DNA from: Oxytricha trifallax
Lineage: Eukaryota; Ciliophora; Spirotrichea; Sporadotrichida; Oxytrichidae
Direction: 5' to 3'
DNA: 64,000 nt
NCBI GenBank assembly: GCA_000711775.1
Contig: ARYC01000191.1
Coordinates: 1 to 64,000 of the forward strand
Below the pieces are notes generated by a model. That model made no database searches, had not been told where the DNA came from, and worked only from the letters and a program-made list of their open reading frames with translations. Numbering within the stretch: position 1 is the stretch's first letter; each line of letters starts with the position of its first letter. Positions 34,002 to 46,767 of the stretch are shown one piece after another. The translations under genes were made by a program, and so were the position numbers.

Positions 34002-34880
34002 AAGTCACTAAAGAGTCAAAGTAATAAATACAGGTTGAAGTTTGATGAAGTGTTAGACAAAAACAAAGAAAAGGTTGATTAAGTCGGCATTAAACCGACA
34101 GATTAATATAAATAATTAAAAGGACGTGACCTTTATATGTATTTGCTAACTTGTATAAGATACAAGGGCCTTGAACTTCCAAAGTGGATTCATTATTAAA
34201 ACAATTATTATTATTATTCTAATTTTTCAATATTGCAAAATCTAAAAGGAATAATCATAAGCTTTGAATGCTATTTAATTATCGCTTTTTACATGCTATT
34301 ATTAGTGAATAGTTTAAAAATTCCTTATAATTTTAATGAACTTAACCACATATTAAAAAGAAATAAGATATATTTATATAATTTAAATTAAGCTTAATTA
34401 TGTTTAAATTATTATTATTTGCTTTAATTCAATAATCTAAGCAATAAACCCTCAAGAGATACTGCTTATAAAGGAAATCTCTCATCAAAATATATCGAAA
34501 TTCTTTTAGATTAGCAAAATTAAGTAAAGATGGATATAACGATATTTACTATTTTAGTCTAGCCAAGAATATCTTGGTGTAGCCAGAAAAATGGTATCAA
34601 TCTAAATATCTTTTTCGTAATCACCATCATTAGTAACTAGTGTTTATGTGCATATGATTCCTTTATACTCAAGTTTTTACTACTTTCTATTTCCTTAGCA
34701 CTCGAGTATTAATCTGAAATACATTTTAATCTTACATAAAAGACTTAGCATAAATTCAGTTTATTATATATATATTAAATGTTGCTTAAACATTCAATCT
34801 TTTTCATCATTTAAATTGTCATCTTTAGCAGTGACTTTGTCATCAACAGTAGAAGCTGGGGCAGTTTATGTTTATTCTCT
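33998..34880 (+). CDS. unrecognised ORF overlapping the previous stop
   Basis: ATG 33998 overlaps the TGA of the upstream frame (ATGA). The first ~70 codons look real (KYRLKFDEVLDKNKEK..., GRDLYMYLLTCIRYKGLELP). From about 34200 the frame stays TGA-free to about 34880 but becomes Tyr/Asn/Ile-rich, probably AT-rich DNA read by chance. The junction with an ATT repeat near 34190 may be an exon or MDS end. Function unknown. Confidence 0.35.
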
Positions 34881-35032
34881 GTCTACTGATTTATCTTACC
34901 TGATATTTTCTATAGCTTCGTTTTACTCAGTTGAACTTTTGCGGACTATCTCATAAGATTTATTTCTTTTAAGAAACTTCGCTTTCAATACCTTCATAGC
35001 ATTTCATGTAATTGTTGGTAATATAGAAGAAT

Positions 35033-35084
35033 TAATTATTATTATTATTATTATTATTATTTTATTATTATTATTATTATTATA
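35033..35084. repeat. (ATT)n microsatellite
   Basis: About 16 ATT units with one interruption. It could be the tail of a retroelement, as at 10974, but no duplication was identified. Confidence 0.8.
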
Positions 35085-35639
35085 CTTTTATATTTAGTAA
35101 ATTAGAATTGGAAGTAGTTTGATTAAAGATCTTAACTACTTTGATAAGTTTTCTAGCTCAAGGTAAATCTATTCAGAGAAATGTCAAATAAATGGGTTTG
35201 TTTGGTGAATTTACTGTTTAACTTATGAACATTCTATTTAGATTATAAATTAAGTTTTAAGTATTAATTATAGGGACAGTATATATTAACAAATAATTAT
35301 AATTTACAAATAATGACTAACTAATTATAATTTAGAAAATTATATCAATTTTTAAACCTTTTAGTCTGTTATTGTCAGTGAGTTACTGAGATAAGAAAAT
35401 AATATGAACTAAACTAAATGAAATTATCAGCAGTTTAGAATTTAATTAATATTACAATATACAAATAATCGCATAATTTATTGTTTTATGGAGTGTTACA
35501 TGTAATCTCCTTATCTATTTTCTTAATATCTATGCAAAGTTACACTTACGTATACAACCTGATTTATTTATTGTTTTAAGTTTATTAGGTATTGCTTTCA
35601 TTCTTTCTCCCTAATTTTTGTTTACTCTATCCTATCTGA

Positions 35640-37660
35640 ATAGGCGCCACCACTATAGAATAGTAATATTATCCTGGAGATTGTTAAATATCTCATCTCT
35701 CTGTATGTTTTCTCTCTATTCTTAGTTTCAAGTCATCTCTTTGAACTAGTTCTATCCATTTGGTTTTCTTTTTGTTTGCTAAATTTATCCAGATTTTCTT
35801 TGCTTATCAGTTGACATAGTACTTTACTCCTTATTTCTATATTTTACTTAATTTTTAATTATTGAATAGCAATCATTGACTTGCCAATTTCCATTCTCTT
35901 ATAAGCAATATTCAGATTAAGTATGAGGTAGTATCTATGCATATTGATCTAATCCATTGCAAATGTTTGGAATATAGGTTGTCACAAAATTTCTAGTATT
36001 ATGTGATTTTTCTTGGGATTGTTAGAACTCTCTTTTCTAGATTTCAATGTTCCTTTTATTCTGTAGTCTGATCGATTTTTCCTATTCTATGAAATTATAA
36101 TGTCCGTTATAATTTTAGCTAATTTATTGATAAATACATAATAGAATAATAATAATGTGATCACATTGAGGTTTATTGGACCTCCGATCTTATATATGTT
36201 GATAATATATAAGGGATTAACCCTTTTGTTAAGTAAATTTAAGTTCTATGATGTGGACATCATATACCTTTTGTTAGTCTTCTCTTCCTCATCTTCGTTT
36301 GTGTCTTTCTTTGTTCTTTCCTTTGTCTTTTTGCTGTTTTCTGTTTCTTTAGAAGATTTGAGTGCATCACAACTTATTTATAATAAATAATCAAGTTTAG
36401 AGTAGTGCGTTCTCTTCTATGTCTTCTTGATGTAGCTCATAGTATGGGTATTTATTGATTATTTTTGTTATGTGCTACTAGAACTTAAGGTCTTTGGTGG
36501 ATAAGATATGGGTACAAGGAAATTTTTACATTTCAATTTTATTTTCATTTGAATGAGCCTTTTGGTATTTATCCTAATCTAGTTTTAGATACAACTTGTT
36601 ACTTTACATAGAGGTATCTATATTTTGATGATTTTTGTTAATTGTTTAGTAACTTTAGTTTGTTTAATTTCTAGTAGTGACCTGTGTGTTGCCAATAGGA
36701 TCTGTTGAAGATCTGATCAGTTTCTGGTCTGATTCTGGTTTTAGAATAAGTGATGACGCACTTAATTAGTTCCTATTTAGTACCCCTCTTTCTGACTACA
36801 AGGAATCACTCTAGGAAATGGAAGATTTTTTCTCCTGAGATTTATGTTTTAGTTCATTTGTTGAGTGTTCTCATTTGGAAAAAAAAACACTATTTATCTT
36901 TAAAAAGATTTTTAATGTTATCTAAATCAATCCTTAACTTATTGTCAAGGAGATCTTTTCTCGAATTAAAGAATTTAGGAGGTTTAGGTACAACAAACAA
37001 GTAGCGTTGCCATAAGTCAACTGTTTAATATTTTTGAGACTCTCTTATAGTATTTATTTTAGATGGAGTTTTGGTAAAGGGGTCTTTGAGTTTTCTGAGT
37101 TTTTTAGACAGAGAGTTGTTGTTTTGTGAAGGACTATTAAGTTTAAGCTTAACACGACTTGACTTTGTTGACTCTTTAAGTTTCTCAGAGTTAGTTATAG
37201 TAATAGAACCATTGTCAACTTCTTCATATTAGTCACTTTTGGTGTTAGTGATTATATTTTCTATGATATGCCAGACTAAGCAACTTGAGATTCTCTAGAC
37301 GCCTAAATATCGTGATGGTTGTCTTTGTTATGGATGTAACGATTAGAGGTCTATTAAGTTTGTTTAACTCTATTTGTTCGTTGTTAACGCCAGACGTACA
37401 TCATTCTTTCCATCTTGGTTAGAAAATAATATGGGATGTATGAGACTAATGAGTCGTTTGAGGATAAACTTGTGATGTGTAATTAGTCATTCTCTTATTG
37501 TCGTTCGAGTCATAGTCTGACTCCCTTTCACCTTCTGAGTTGTTCCAAAAGAGCTTGTTTGCTATTAATTGTTTCCACCTAAGAATTTTTAAATAGCTGC
37601 CAGATTTTAAGTTGCAAGAGCATGGGGATCTACTCAATGATGAGGATCCCTCAATTAGAA
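35640..37660 (-). pseudogene. Ulp1-type protease gene, copy C (decayed)
   Basis: Minus strand. A Lys/Ser-rich N-terminal region (SKKLRKLKDPFTKTPSK) is followed by TVDLWQRYLFVVPKPPKF, then degenerate sequence. The conserved C-terminal block comes last: NNPKKNHIILEIL, PIFQTFAMDQINMHRYYLIL, MEIGKS. The catalytic D-C-G of copies A and B is replaced by K-N-H, so no protease activity is expected. Multiple frameshifts. An AT-rich part near 36120-36220 may be another interruption. Confidence 0.55.
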
Positions 37661-37783
37661 AGTTAATTGGTCCAAGTGTGTTAATATAATCAATTTTGTG
37701 TTAACCTTGGATCCACCTTTCTAATTGAATAATTTGATGATTATATTTATTATTAAACTCTAATCATTTATTAAGATTTTATC

Positions 37784-37811
<28 letters not shown>
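37784..37811. repeat. (AT)n microsatellite
   Basis: About 14 AT dinucleotides. Confidence 0.85.
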
Positions 37812-37814
<3 letters not shown>

Positions 37815-38039
37815 CGTTTCTAACCAAGTATATTAACATCAATCTGCAATATGTGTAGGATATTTCATCTTTCTACTTTAGATGTTTATGTAATACCAAT
37901 ATTGAGAAAAATAAGTCAGATAACAATAGGATTTACAAAGTAATGTTATATAGCTGCAAAGCATGACAAAAAATTAGAATTTTCTAGCAAAATAGTAATT
38001 AATTATCCTAAATGATAAATGATATTTAAAAAAATAAAA

Positions 38040-38730
38040 TTGATTAGTTCGTCCACTTGTTTCCTCTGAAGCATTTCCTTATTTCCAATTTGATCAACTC
38101 AAGTCGTAGAATTTTCCATTGCTTTGGATATCTTCATTGTCATTAGGACAACCTAATTTCTGCAAGTATAGAGTTTTCTCTGGTAGCATATGGGACTATA
38201 AGGCCTCTGATGTCTCCTTTTACTATGTAGAAGAGGTCATTTTCAAATTTCCAGTTAATGGTTCAATAGCTTTCTCAATTTAAACAACTCATCGATCATT
38301 CGCTTTTATTTTGGAATTATCAAATTAGTTTAATTATATTAGTTATATATTATATTTCTTCTGTTTGTTTCAAATGTATGACTTCTCCGTTGTCTCCTTC
38401 CAATGTTGATGTTACTTCTCTAAACACAACTCTTTCTTTTTTTTTTAAATATTATTTTGAGGCTTTCTCAACATAAGCTCTAATACTAGAACAATAAACT
38501 GCGGTTATAATTCTCGGATTCATCGGGACCAACTATTCTAAGCATGAGCGATCTTATTATAACTATTGTATATCACCTGTAAGGCCAATGAGGCTGTTCA
38601 ATTCGCTTTGATCATCTTGCACACATATAATATCATCTTCATGCTTGTCAAATTGAGACTTTTCCTTCTGGGTCTCATTTAGTTTATTGCTTTAGTATTA
38701 TTATCCAATCTTCAGTCTGTTATCATTGCC
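38040..38730 (-). pseudogene. Ulp1-type protease gene, copy D (fragment)
   Basis: Minus strand, from MGNDNRLKIGQQ near 38730. QFDKHEDDIICVQDDQSEL matches EFNKHED..CVQGDQ of copy A, then MNPRIITAVYCSSIRAYVEK matches. After an AT-rich gap (about 38280-38360) it continues DIRGLIVPYATRENSILAEI, the start of the protease domain, uninterrupted where copy A carries the 776-bp insert. The catalytic Cys region is absent. Confidence 0.55.
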
Positions 38731-39103
38731 CATTTGCTTGCTCTAGGGTACTTCTCTCTAGGATTGGGCTAAAATTTAAATATTTGGCAAAAACTAAATT
38801 AGAAACTATTTTATATTTAAATAAATATTGTTTTTATTATCATTGACTTCCCAAGGTTTGATATTTATAATAAATTTTTCTTTCATTTTAAATATTTATT
38901 ATTATAGCTAATTATATACAAATGTTGTTATTGATAAACAATGTATTATTTAATTTACACTCATACAATAATAAAATATATGAATTTCTATCTCAAAAAA
39001 AACATTAAAACATTGTGCGATATCTAATTATTGTTGAAGCTATATGATTTTTTCACCCACCATCAAATATAATTGTAGTTTTAATAATTTTAAATCTATC
39101 ATT

Positions 39104-39559
39104 TTTATAAAATGGATCGTTATTGTTATTACTAGAATTGGCTAAATGATATCTCATTTAGCCAAATAGCATATTTCTTTTACTTTTCTATTGTTGAGGC
39201 AAGAGTTTTTTCTTAATATTTTAAAGATTTGATTTTGCTTATTATTGAATTACTAGCTATTAAAAATGCCTTCATAAAAAGATATAATTTTTATAAATAT
39301 TTTTACTTTAAGAATATATAAAATTAAAAAAGTTTATATGTCTTATATGAAGAACTTGGCAAATTTAATAAATATTGGTTAATTTTCAAATGCATTTGTC
39401 TCCTGATCCCTGTTTTTGTTTCTATTTTTAGGCATTGCTACTTTCTCCATCGCTCCAAAATATCTCTTTTTCTCCTACTCATTTGAGTATTTGGCATGAT
39501 CTACTTGATCCTTTGGTATTTCGAAATTGTTGTGTTATCTTCTGCCCTCTATCTCATCA
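39104..39559 (-). CDS. unrecognised minus-strand ORF
   Basis: 151 TGA-free codons. The first ~60 are GC-richer and basic (MSRRKRDILERWRKQQCLKI), the rest AT-rich Lys/Ile/Leu/Gln. Only the right-hand 200 bp looks coding. Possible MDS or relic. Confidence 0.3.
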
Positions 39560-41490
39560 GTTCTTTTTATCTTTAATTATTTTTATTTATAATAATTATA
39601 ATAATTATAATTGATTATCCTCATATTATGCTGCATTTTATATCACAATTGAGGATTCTGTATTATTTAAATAATAATATCAAAGCAAGAATTTATATTA
39701 ATTTGAATTTTGTGTTTTATTAATTCGATACTTTTACATATTTGATTTTTGAATATCATTTTTACTACTTAATAGTTTCCATATTCAACAAGTCACCCTA
39801 TTCTTCGATAAAACAAATCAATAACGCAATTATCTGAATTTATTATTGATTTGCCATTTAAATTAGTTTGTTCTATACTTGCAATTAAGGGTGTCTTGTT
39901 GGGTTTTTTCATACATTTTTGAACTTCAGTTTTGCATGTAGGCATAATTTATAATCTTATTTTTATATATAAGATTAGTGACTCATCCTATAATTAACCA
40001 TTGCTCATCTATTGCAGATAGCAATCATTGAATCTGCAGCACTATGCTATATAATAGTTTATTCAATTTTTTAACAAGTTCTCGTTCAGTAAAATTATAC
40101 TAAATTGCTCTACTGGTCGAAATTCTTTATTATCAACGCTAATTTTTAAGAATCTTTATAAAATGAATATTACTTATGTTGCTTTCTTTTTAGTTATTGG
40201 AGATTTAAATAATCTATTTGGCTTATACCAAGAAGTTTGAAGATATATTTTTTACTTAATTGTTTCAAAATTTTTCAAATTTATTTAGTTTAACTAATTA
40301 GGCTATCACTAAAGAAACATACATGTAAAATACTAATGAACTCATTAAAATTATCGTAATCTTGTGACATATTGAATAGTTGAGAGATAACGTATGGCAT
40401 TTGTAGTACATTTTTTATAATTTTAATATTTATCTATGTGTATCTTTAAATTAACATGGAATAGAAGCTAATCTTGATATGAAAATGAAAACAAAACATA
40501 AGATTTCCATGAAAATAGAAAAAATAGAAGCCATAATTAGAGGACTTTGCCGTCTTAATAATATATTATAATTATTATTTTCGAAGTGCTGACATGAGTT
40601 ATATCGGCGCCAACATGTCTAATTTTGTTAGTGAATCAGGTTAAGATAAAAAAAGTCATCTTAAAATTTGAAGTTTATAAAACTAAATAATAAAAATATA
40701 GAAATAAAGTGTCAAAAATAACAGCTCAGAAGTCTACTATTGAAAAAATTATCATACTTTCTTAAGTTTTTGGAGTTCAATCAACTACAAACACTAGAAA
40801 AGAAAAATAAATAAATAATAAAAGTTAAAGAAGATATTGAAAAAATGTATAAGTAATGGTCATGCATGTGTATTGAATGCTCAATCGAATTTGTAATCTT
40901 TGTCATTAAGAATATCAATTTTTATATTGAAAATAAATTTGGATCGTTAAAACTCATTTTATTAGTATTAATAAACAAATTGGGAAAAGTATTTATTCCC
41001 AGATTTAGAAAATGCATTTTTTAATAGTACTCTTGTTTTTAATTGAGTATTATTTAGACTATTGCTTTAAATTGCTTTATCTATTAAGTAATAAAGATTT
41101 ATTTAAATATATACTTAAATTTGGGAATTTTGGTTATAATTCTAAGAGTAGACAGCCATATGAAGAGAAATTTTGGGCACTTAGGTTTTGCAAAATTCAA
41201 ATCATATAATTGGGTTTTCATAGAGATGCCGAGGTGCTAAAAATTCGCAACTTAGCAGCATCTTATAATCTAGTTACCTTTTTCTTTTCAATTATTTTTA
41301 TAAAAAGTTTAAAGTAATTTTTATCGTTTTCAGAAATTTGATTAAGTTTTAGTATCTCTATAAATGTATATAAAAGAGTAAATTGAATTCAAATAGGAGT
41401 TTTTGAAAAAGTTAATTTAAATTTGAATTTATTAGAAATTATTATAAATATTTGGTAGCTATTAGTCATGATTTGTGATGGAAGACCGTA
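39560..41490. other. AT-rich stretch
   Basis: No gene recognised on either strand. Confidence 0.5.
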
Positions 41491-41574
41491 AATATATATA
41501 GAAACCCCAATACGTATGTGCATAAGAATTTGATAAGTGCGTAAACGAATTTAATTAAATGTGTTAATACGAAA
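41491..41574 (+). repeat. left terminal inverted repeat
   Basis: Contains AAACCCCAATAC and TAAGTGCGTAAACGAATT. Matches the reverse complement of 51850-51931 with a few differences over ~80 bp. Confidence 0.85.
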
Positions 41575-42298
41575 AATTAAATTAAGGCTTTTTAACTAAA
41601 TTTGAAAGTGCCTCTTTAAGGTCCTTAGAAAGCGAGTCCGTGAAAAGCAGCGAATATTGAATCTTGAATTCTCTTAGCACTTAACCGTACCAATTGATTA
41701 AGAATGATTAGTCAACTCGAAACAACCTAAAAATCCAGTACATTTCCCTATTCACTTCCCCTCTTTTCAACATTTTCCTTCCCCCTACCCTGAAAACCCC
41801 CTAAAATCCAGTCTTTTGGCTTAAGCCAGAACCCCTTTTTCGACCTTCAAACCTTCTACCCGAAATTTCCATTTTGAGTACCATTAACTTCTAGCGATTC
41901 CCTCCTTCACATTTCTCCTCGCCATTATTCAGTTATAGACAGGCAAGGCTTTTGAATTTTAACGGATTTAGCGATTTCGACATTTTTTAAAAAGCCAATT
42001 TTGGATGTGCTCGAGCTCGAAACTTTCTAAAAATTATCATGGCTCTTCAACCACCCATCACCTTGAGACTTAAAGATGCTAGTTATGTTAGTAATAGTGA
42101 GTTATATCTACTTGAAGTGCAATTTCTACTAGCTAGCTATAAATCCGGAGGATAGAGACGAAAGTGTGAAAAATCTCTCAGTAAATTTGCAAAAATCCAA
42201 TCCAAATTTTAATAATCCAGCTATTTAGTATTAAAATCCAGTCGAACTAATCATTAAAATCTACCATAAACTAGATGAATCCAGCCCCTGGATTTTAG
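41575..42298. other. subterminal leader of the transposon
   Basis: Less AT-rich than the host DNA. A plus-strand frame from ATG 42039 runs about 84 codons and looks partly coding, but it does not join the ATPase frame. Probably promoter and leader. Confidence 0.4.
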
Positions 42299-45200
42299 AT
42301 GGCTTCTAAGACTGACCCTCCTCAACTTCTCAATAAGTAAGCTGGTAAGCTCAAATCTTTGATATTACCTTCTATTTAGAACCTATTAATGATTAGCAGG
42401 TGCCAGAACTGGTACCCGAACAAGAAAACTTACCTCAGATTTTTGAAAATCTACTAGCCAATGTAAATCTTGAAAATGCGGGTAAACCTAAAGGTATAAA
42501 ATCTGAATATAAAAATGCACAAGACAGTGCTAAAATCAATCGTGCAAAGGAATTTCTGCACTAAAACAACTTTAATTTAAGTTTGCTGCTGGAGCAGGTG
42601 GATTTTGCAGGCTTTGAAAAGACTAAGGATTTTAAGTAGTACGTGAGAAAGTATTTAAATAACAATAAACCCAAGTAAGTGAAGCACAGCCACGAAAGTA
42701 AATCTTTTATTTCAGAGCCTCCTGAACTATCTGCAATCGACGAAGAGGTGAAGGTGAGTGACTTCACTACGAGCGTAAGCTTTGCAAGCGATTAGAAACA
42801 TGATAAAGAACCCTTACCTCAACTCTTTATTAACTACGGCGCGATCATCGGCCACGAGGTGTTAATTAAACACTTAGAAAATTCCAAAAATTCTAAATAT
42901 TATGAAAGGTCTTGCATCTTGCAAGAAATAGTGACTCGTAACACTCAGTCACTTTCATCATTCTTGAACAATTTCGAGAACGTCAACGATCAATAAATAC
43001 TCTAGGACCTGTTCTCGCTGGTGAATTTAATTCTCAGAAATAGTAATATAGATCAAGATTCCAAGCCTCGTATCTTTTTAGCCGCTTTGGGTTATTATAT
43101 GGGAGAAAAAGTCGAAGTTGAAGACTCACATATTTTGGAATCAATATTATTATTAGTTCGCTCGCCTAATGCAAGGCAGGCACAAGGCCTGGCAAATTAC
43201 GTATTCTTCAACACAGCTTCAGCCTTCACTAAACAGCTTGCTCAAGTGAAAAAACTGGATGATTCAAACCCTTATGTAATACAATTTATGAGTGATAACT
43301 GGTAGTTATACTCAATTGACCCTCAAGTTAGAAGGTTAATACCTTCTTCATTCTTTATATTGAATGTGCCTTTCATTACTAAACTCAAACAAGACTGCGG
43401 CTTGCACTTAATCAGAGATATTCCAGTTGCATACACAGAGCACTTCGTGAGAATTTGTGCTTTAAGTTGCAGTCCAACTGTTGACTCTTTAAAAGAGTAC
43501 ATCTCATTAACCAGGTCTACATTCTTACACAAGTAAGAGGTTATAGATTAAAACACCATGGTTTACTTTATGAAAGGCCTCGCATCAAGACTATAGAATA
43601 GAGACGTGCAATGGGTTGGTAAGATTGAGCAAATCAAGAGGCTTTAACAGTAATTAATAGAAGCTTAGGTTGAAAAGAATGTAAGTCTTACAAGCAACAT
43701 TATTGAAAACTGCCTTAATGGTGACTGTTCTGAAATTCAACGAATTTTGCAGCTACCTCGCAATATGGAAGCATTCTCTGATAAAATTGTTGCAGAACTA
43801 CTTTAACTCTTTGAGAATGTTAACATTATGCACTAATTAGCAAGGACTTTCAATTAAAAGCCTTCAAATGAAAGGTTGAGTGTGAGTGAAGATTTAGAAA
43901 AACTGCAGCAGAATCTTGGATTTAAGTTGTATAGTTCACAAGTTTTGTGCATTAACTACATTTGCGATAACTTACAGTCAAGTCATTTAATTCATTTTGG
44001 TATTGGAAATGGCAAGACCTTAATTTCTATTGCGCTAGCCATTCTTATAGCTCTTAAAACCAAGCTATCCGTAATCATAATTGGTAAGAATGAGCACTTG
44101 GTATAGAGGGATTTCAAGAAATTCTAAAAGTTAATTAGTGCAATGGCTCTTAATTCAAACTTTAATTTCATTGCAAGAAGCGCAGGCATTTATTTCTTTA
44201 CTCAGCCACAACTGAAGAAATAAACGAAGAACCCTAAATTCATGAGAGTGTGGCACGAGAGTATCGTGCTGGTTGATGAGTACGATTGGATTTTATTTGA
44301 TGGTTCCAGTGAAAACATTGTAAACTAGCTCAATCTCTTCAAGCAAGCTAAAAGTATTGTTGGTTTTTCAGGCAGCCATCTTTCTCAAACCGAATAACAT
44401 TGCCTTAACTTGGCTTTGTCAAGCACGCCTGTGGTGTTCCCTACACTTGATAAGTTGTAAGGAGACAAGAAAACTTAGCTGCCAGACTTGCTCGTGAATT
44501 CAAATCAAGGAGATTATTTGAAAACAATCAAGGAAATCATAAAGGATTAAGTAGCGAATTCCCCAGTTTTAATTGTTGCCTCTGCAAATTACAGCACTAT
44601 TGAATAAGGCCTTTAATATTCAGGCTTTGATTTCACAAGTTTCAGCCACGGCCACGCTGCTGTAATTGAAGCTACCCTTGAAGGCAGGTATTTAATGAAG
44701 AATGCAAGCAAGAACTATGGAATTTACTTGTTGAATGAAGCATAGGGTAGAGGCACAGACATTTAAACGAATGATGAAATCAATCAAAATGGTGGTTCAT
44801 ATTTAATTATCGCTGATGTTTTTACAAAAAGATCTGAAGAATAAATCATTGGTAGGATTGGTAGGCTCAACACCAAAGGTAGATGGCAGAGAGTGTTATA
44901 TAAACTCGCTTCTAAAAGTAATGCAGAGCAGCTGCTCGTAGTGGAGTAAAATGAAACAGACCTTAATCTTGATCGCAAGTACAATTTGGTATAATCAATT
45001 TTGTAAAATCAATAAGAAGCAATGGAAAATTCAATTGAATCAAACTTAGTGCCTCAAGAATAGATAACTGCAGGACTTTCCAATAAGAATAAGGATGATA
45101 AGAAGGTACGAGAAATTGTTGAACACCTTATAAGGCTCACTGAGAAATCTTATAACGAAGCAATCCATCCAATTGAAGAAGAGAAGAAAGAAAAAGTTGA

Positions 45201-45680
45201 GGAACTTAAAGAGGCTGTCTCAGTTGAAGAACCAACTGAATAAAGTAAATTGGGTTTTTATTAACCAACTCTCATAGAGGTAATAGAAGAGAAGATGAGT
45301 TAAAATCCAGTGCTGCAAAACAAACCGTTTGAAGAGGTATAGAAATTGGTGCACAAGAATTTAAAGCGGTAGCACCATGAGATTACTAAGGCTCAAAGCA
45401 GAGAGAGATCCAAAAGTAAAAGCAGTACTACAAGTTCAAAGAGAAGATTAGTGAAAGGATAATAAAAGCTTGACTAAATCAAAGAATAAAATAAGACTTG
45501 AGATCTTTATACTCGTCGCAGTGCCAGAGATAAAACATTCACTTGCACTTATACAGAGCTGCCAGAGAGTGAAGAGACAATTGAAAGATGGTTGAAGGCG
45601 GCCTCTAGTGAGAGAAGGCACTTTAAAAGCGACATAAATCACAAAAATCCAGAGAGAAAACCAAGATTAAGAATATGAGA
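42299..45680 (+). CDS. SecA-like DEAD-type ATPase of a transposon
   Basis: ATG 42299. A 62-nt intron at 42345-42406 (GTAAGC...CCAG) is inferred because it joins the two frames. The frame is then TGA-free to 45678-45680, about 1,106 residues. The N-terminal ~500 residues are unrecognised and helical. The core then shows SecA/SF2 motifs: FGIGNGKTLISIA (Walker A), IVLVDEYDWILFDG (motif II, as in SecA VDEVDSILID), IVGFSGS (motif III region), LLNEAQGRGTDIQ (SecA GRGTDI) and EEQIIGRIGRLNTKG (motif VI). The C-terminal ~230 residues are charged, Gln/Lys/Ser-rich. SecA drives protein export in bacteria and plastids. Here it is more likely a remodelling or nucleic-acid ATPase for transposition; this is inference. 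All Trp codons seen are TGG. Confidence 0.85.
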
Positions 45681-45810
45681 TTTATCTTAATTTTTTAAAG
45701 CAATTCACCAAATTCAAGTTTTTGCTATTAATAGTATATAGAGATTCATGAAGGAATAGAAGCAGCAGCATTCAAAATCTGAAGTTCTCAGCTGCGCAAA
45801 GCAAGCTCAA

Positions 45811-46607
45811 TCAGTTGTTATTGAGCATAAACTGGTCTCTCATCTTGCGTAAGTCAAGCAACTCACTTTCCATATTGTCATGTTCTTGTTTCAACTTTTT
45901 AGTTTACTGCAAGAAATCCTGCTTATCTTATTTTAAAGCTTATTCATAATCTTTTACTTCCTCCATTTAATCACGAGTTCTCTTTCTTTTAGATGAATCC
46001 TTTACTAGATTCACAGCCTTACCTCGCTCAGCTACACACGAAATTAAGAGAGAGTAAACTTACTGCTAAAGTTAAGGCATCTGCTGAGAGCGTCCACGAA
46101 CTCGGGTCTCATTTCTATTACGAGATCTCTGTTTTACTCTAGCTTTTCTCTTCGTTAGAGCATTGCATCATGAATCATCTAGGAGACACCGTCGGTGTCT
46201 AGGGTGAAGAGCAAGTCACAGATCCATTATCTGTCTAGGTGGACCCAATCTCGTTCATCTGGCAAGTATTACAGCAGTCTTGCAGATCCTCTTGCATAAT
46301 CGAGAAAGTCTTAAACTGTAAGTCCATCGATTTGAGGCACTGCTGACACTTTGACTGCGTCTCTTCTTACATACTATAATAACAGTTACAGGGGTAAGTT
46401 AATCGTTACTTCTTTCTCTGCTCTTATGATTTACTTAAGGAAATAAATGTTGGTGGAGTCTGCTTTGGGTAAGAAAGCGTGGCAGTCTTGGGCAAGAAAG
46501 TTGTATAGCTCTTTCTTACTTATGCATTTCTGGGCGAGTTCTTGAACATTGATACCAGTAAGTTATCCTTGGTTCATTAAAATTAAAAGTTAGGTGCCTT
46601 TCACCAT
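45811..46607 (-). CDS. conserved transposon accessory protein
   Basis: ATG 46607-46605 to TGA 45813-45811 with a 32-nt intron (46032-46063, GTAAGT...GTGTAG). About 250 residues. The N-terminal domain contains QIDGLTVQDFLDYARGSARL and DERDWVHLDRQWICDLLF, conserved in copy 1 (about half of the positions). The C-terminal part has a basic patch (SSKRKRTRD) followed by a Gln/Leu/Lys coiled coil, bZIP-like in layout. No known family recognised. It is convergent with the ATPase gene and divergent from the transposase gene, with 160 bp between start codons that probably form a shared promoter. Confidence 0.75.
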
Positions 46608-46767
46608 TTTTTATAGGTCAATTTCGATTCAGGAAGACACTACCGTTATTAAAACTAGAGAGTGCTTTTCATGATAATGAAATCTTACCAGCACAGTCCA
46701 ATTTCCGCTAGCGGAATTCCTACCAGCACCAAGAGAATTCATTATTATTAAATTTAGGAATCAGTCT

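Noticed and set aside
43323..43532. Minus-strand frame opposite the SecA-like gene (and similar antisense frames such as 42561-42767, 44784-44984, 45448-45642)
   Set aside because: They are shadows of the intact plus-strand gene.
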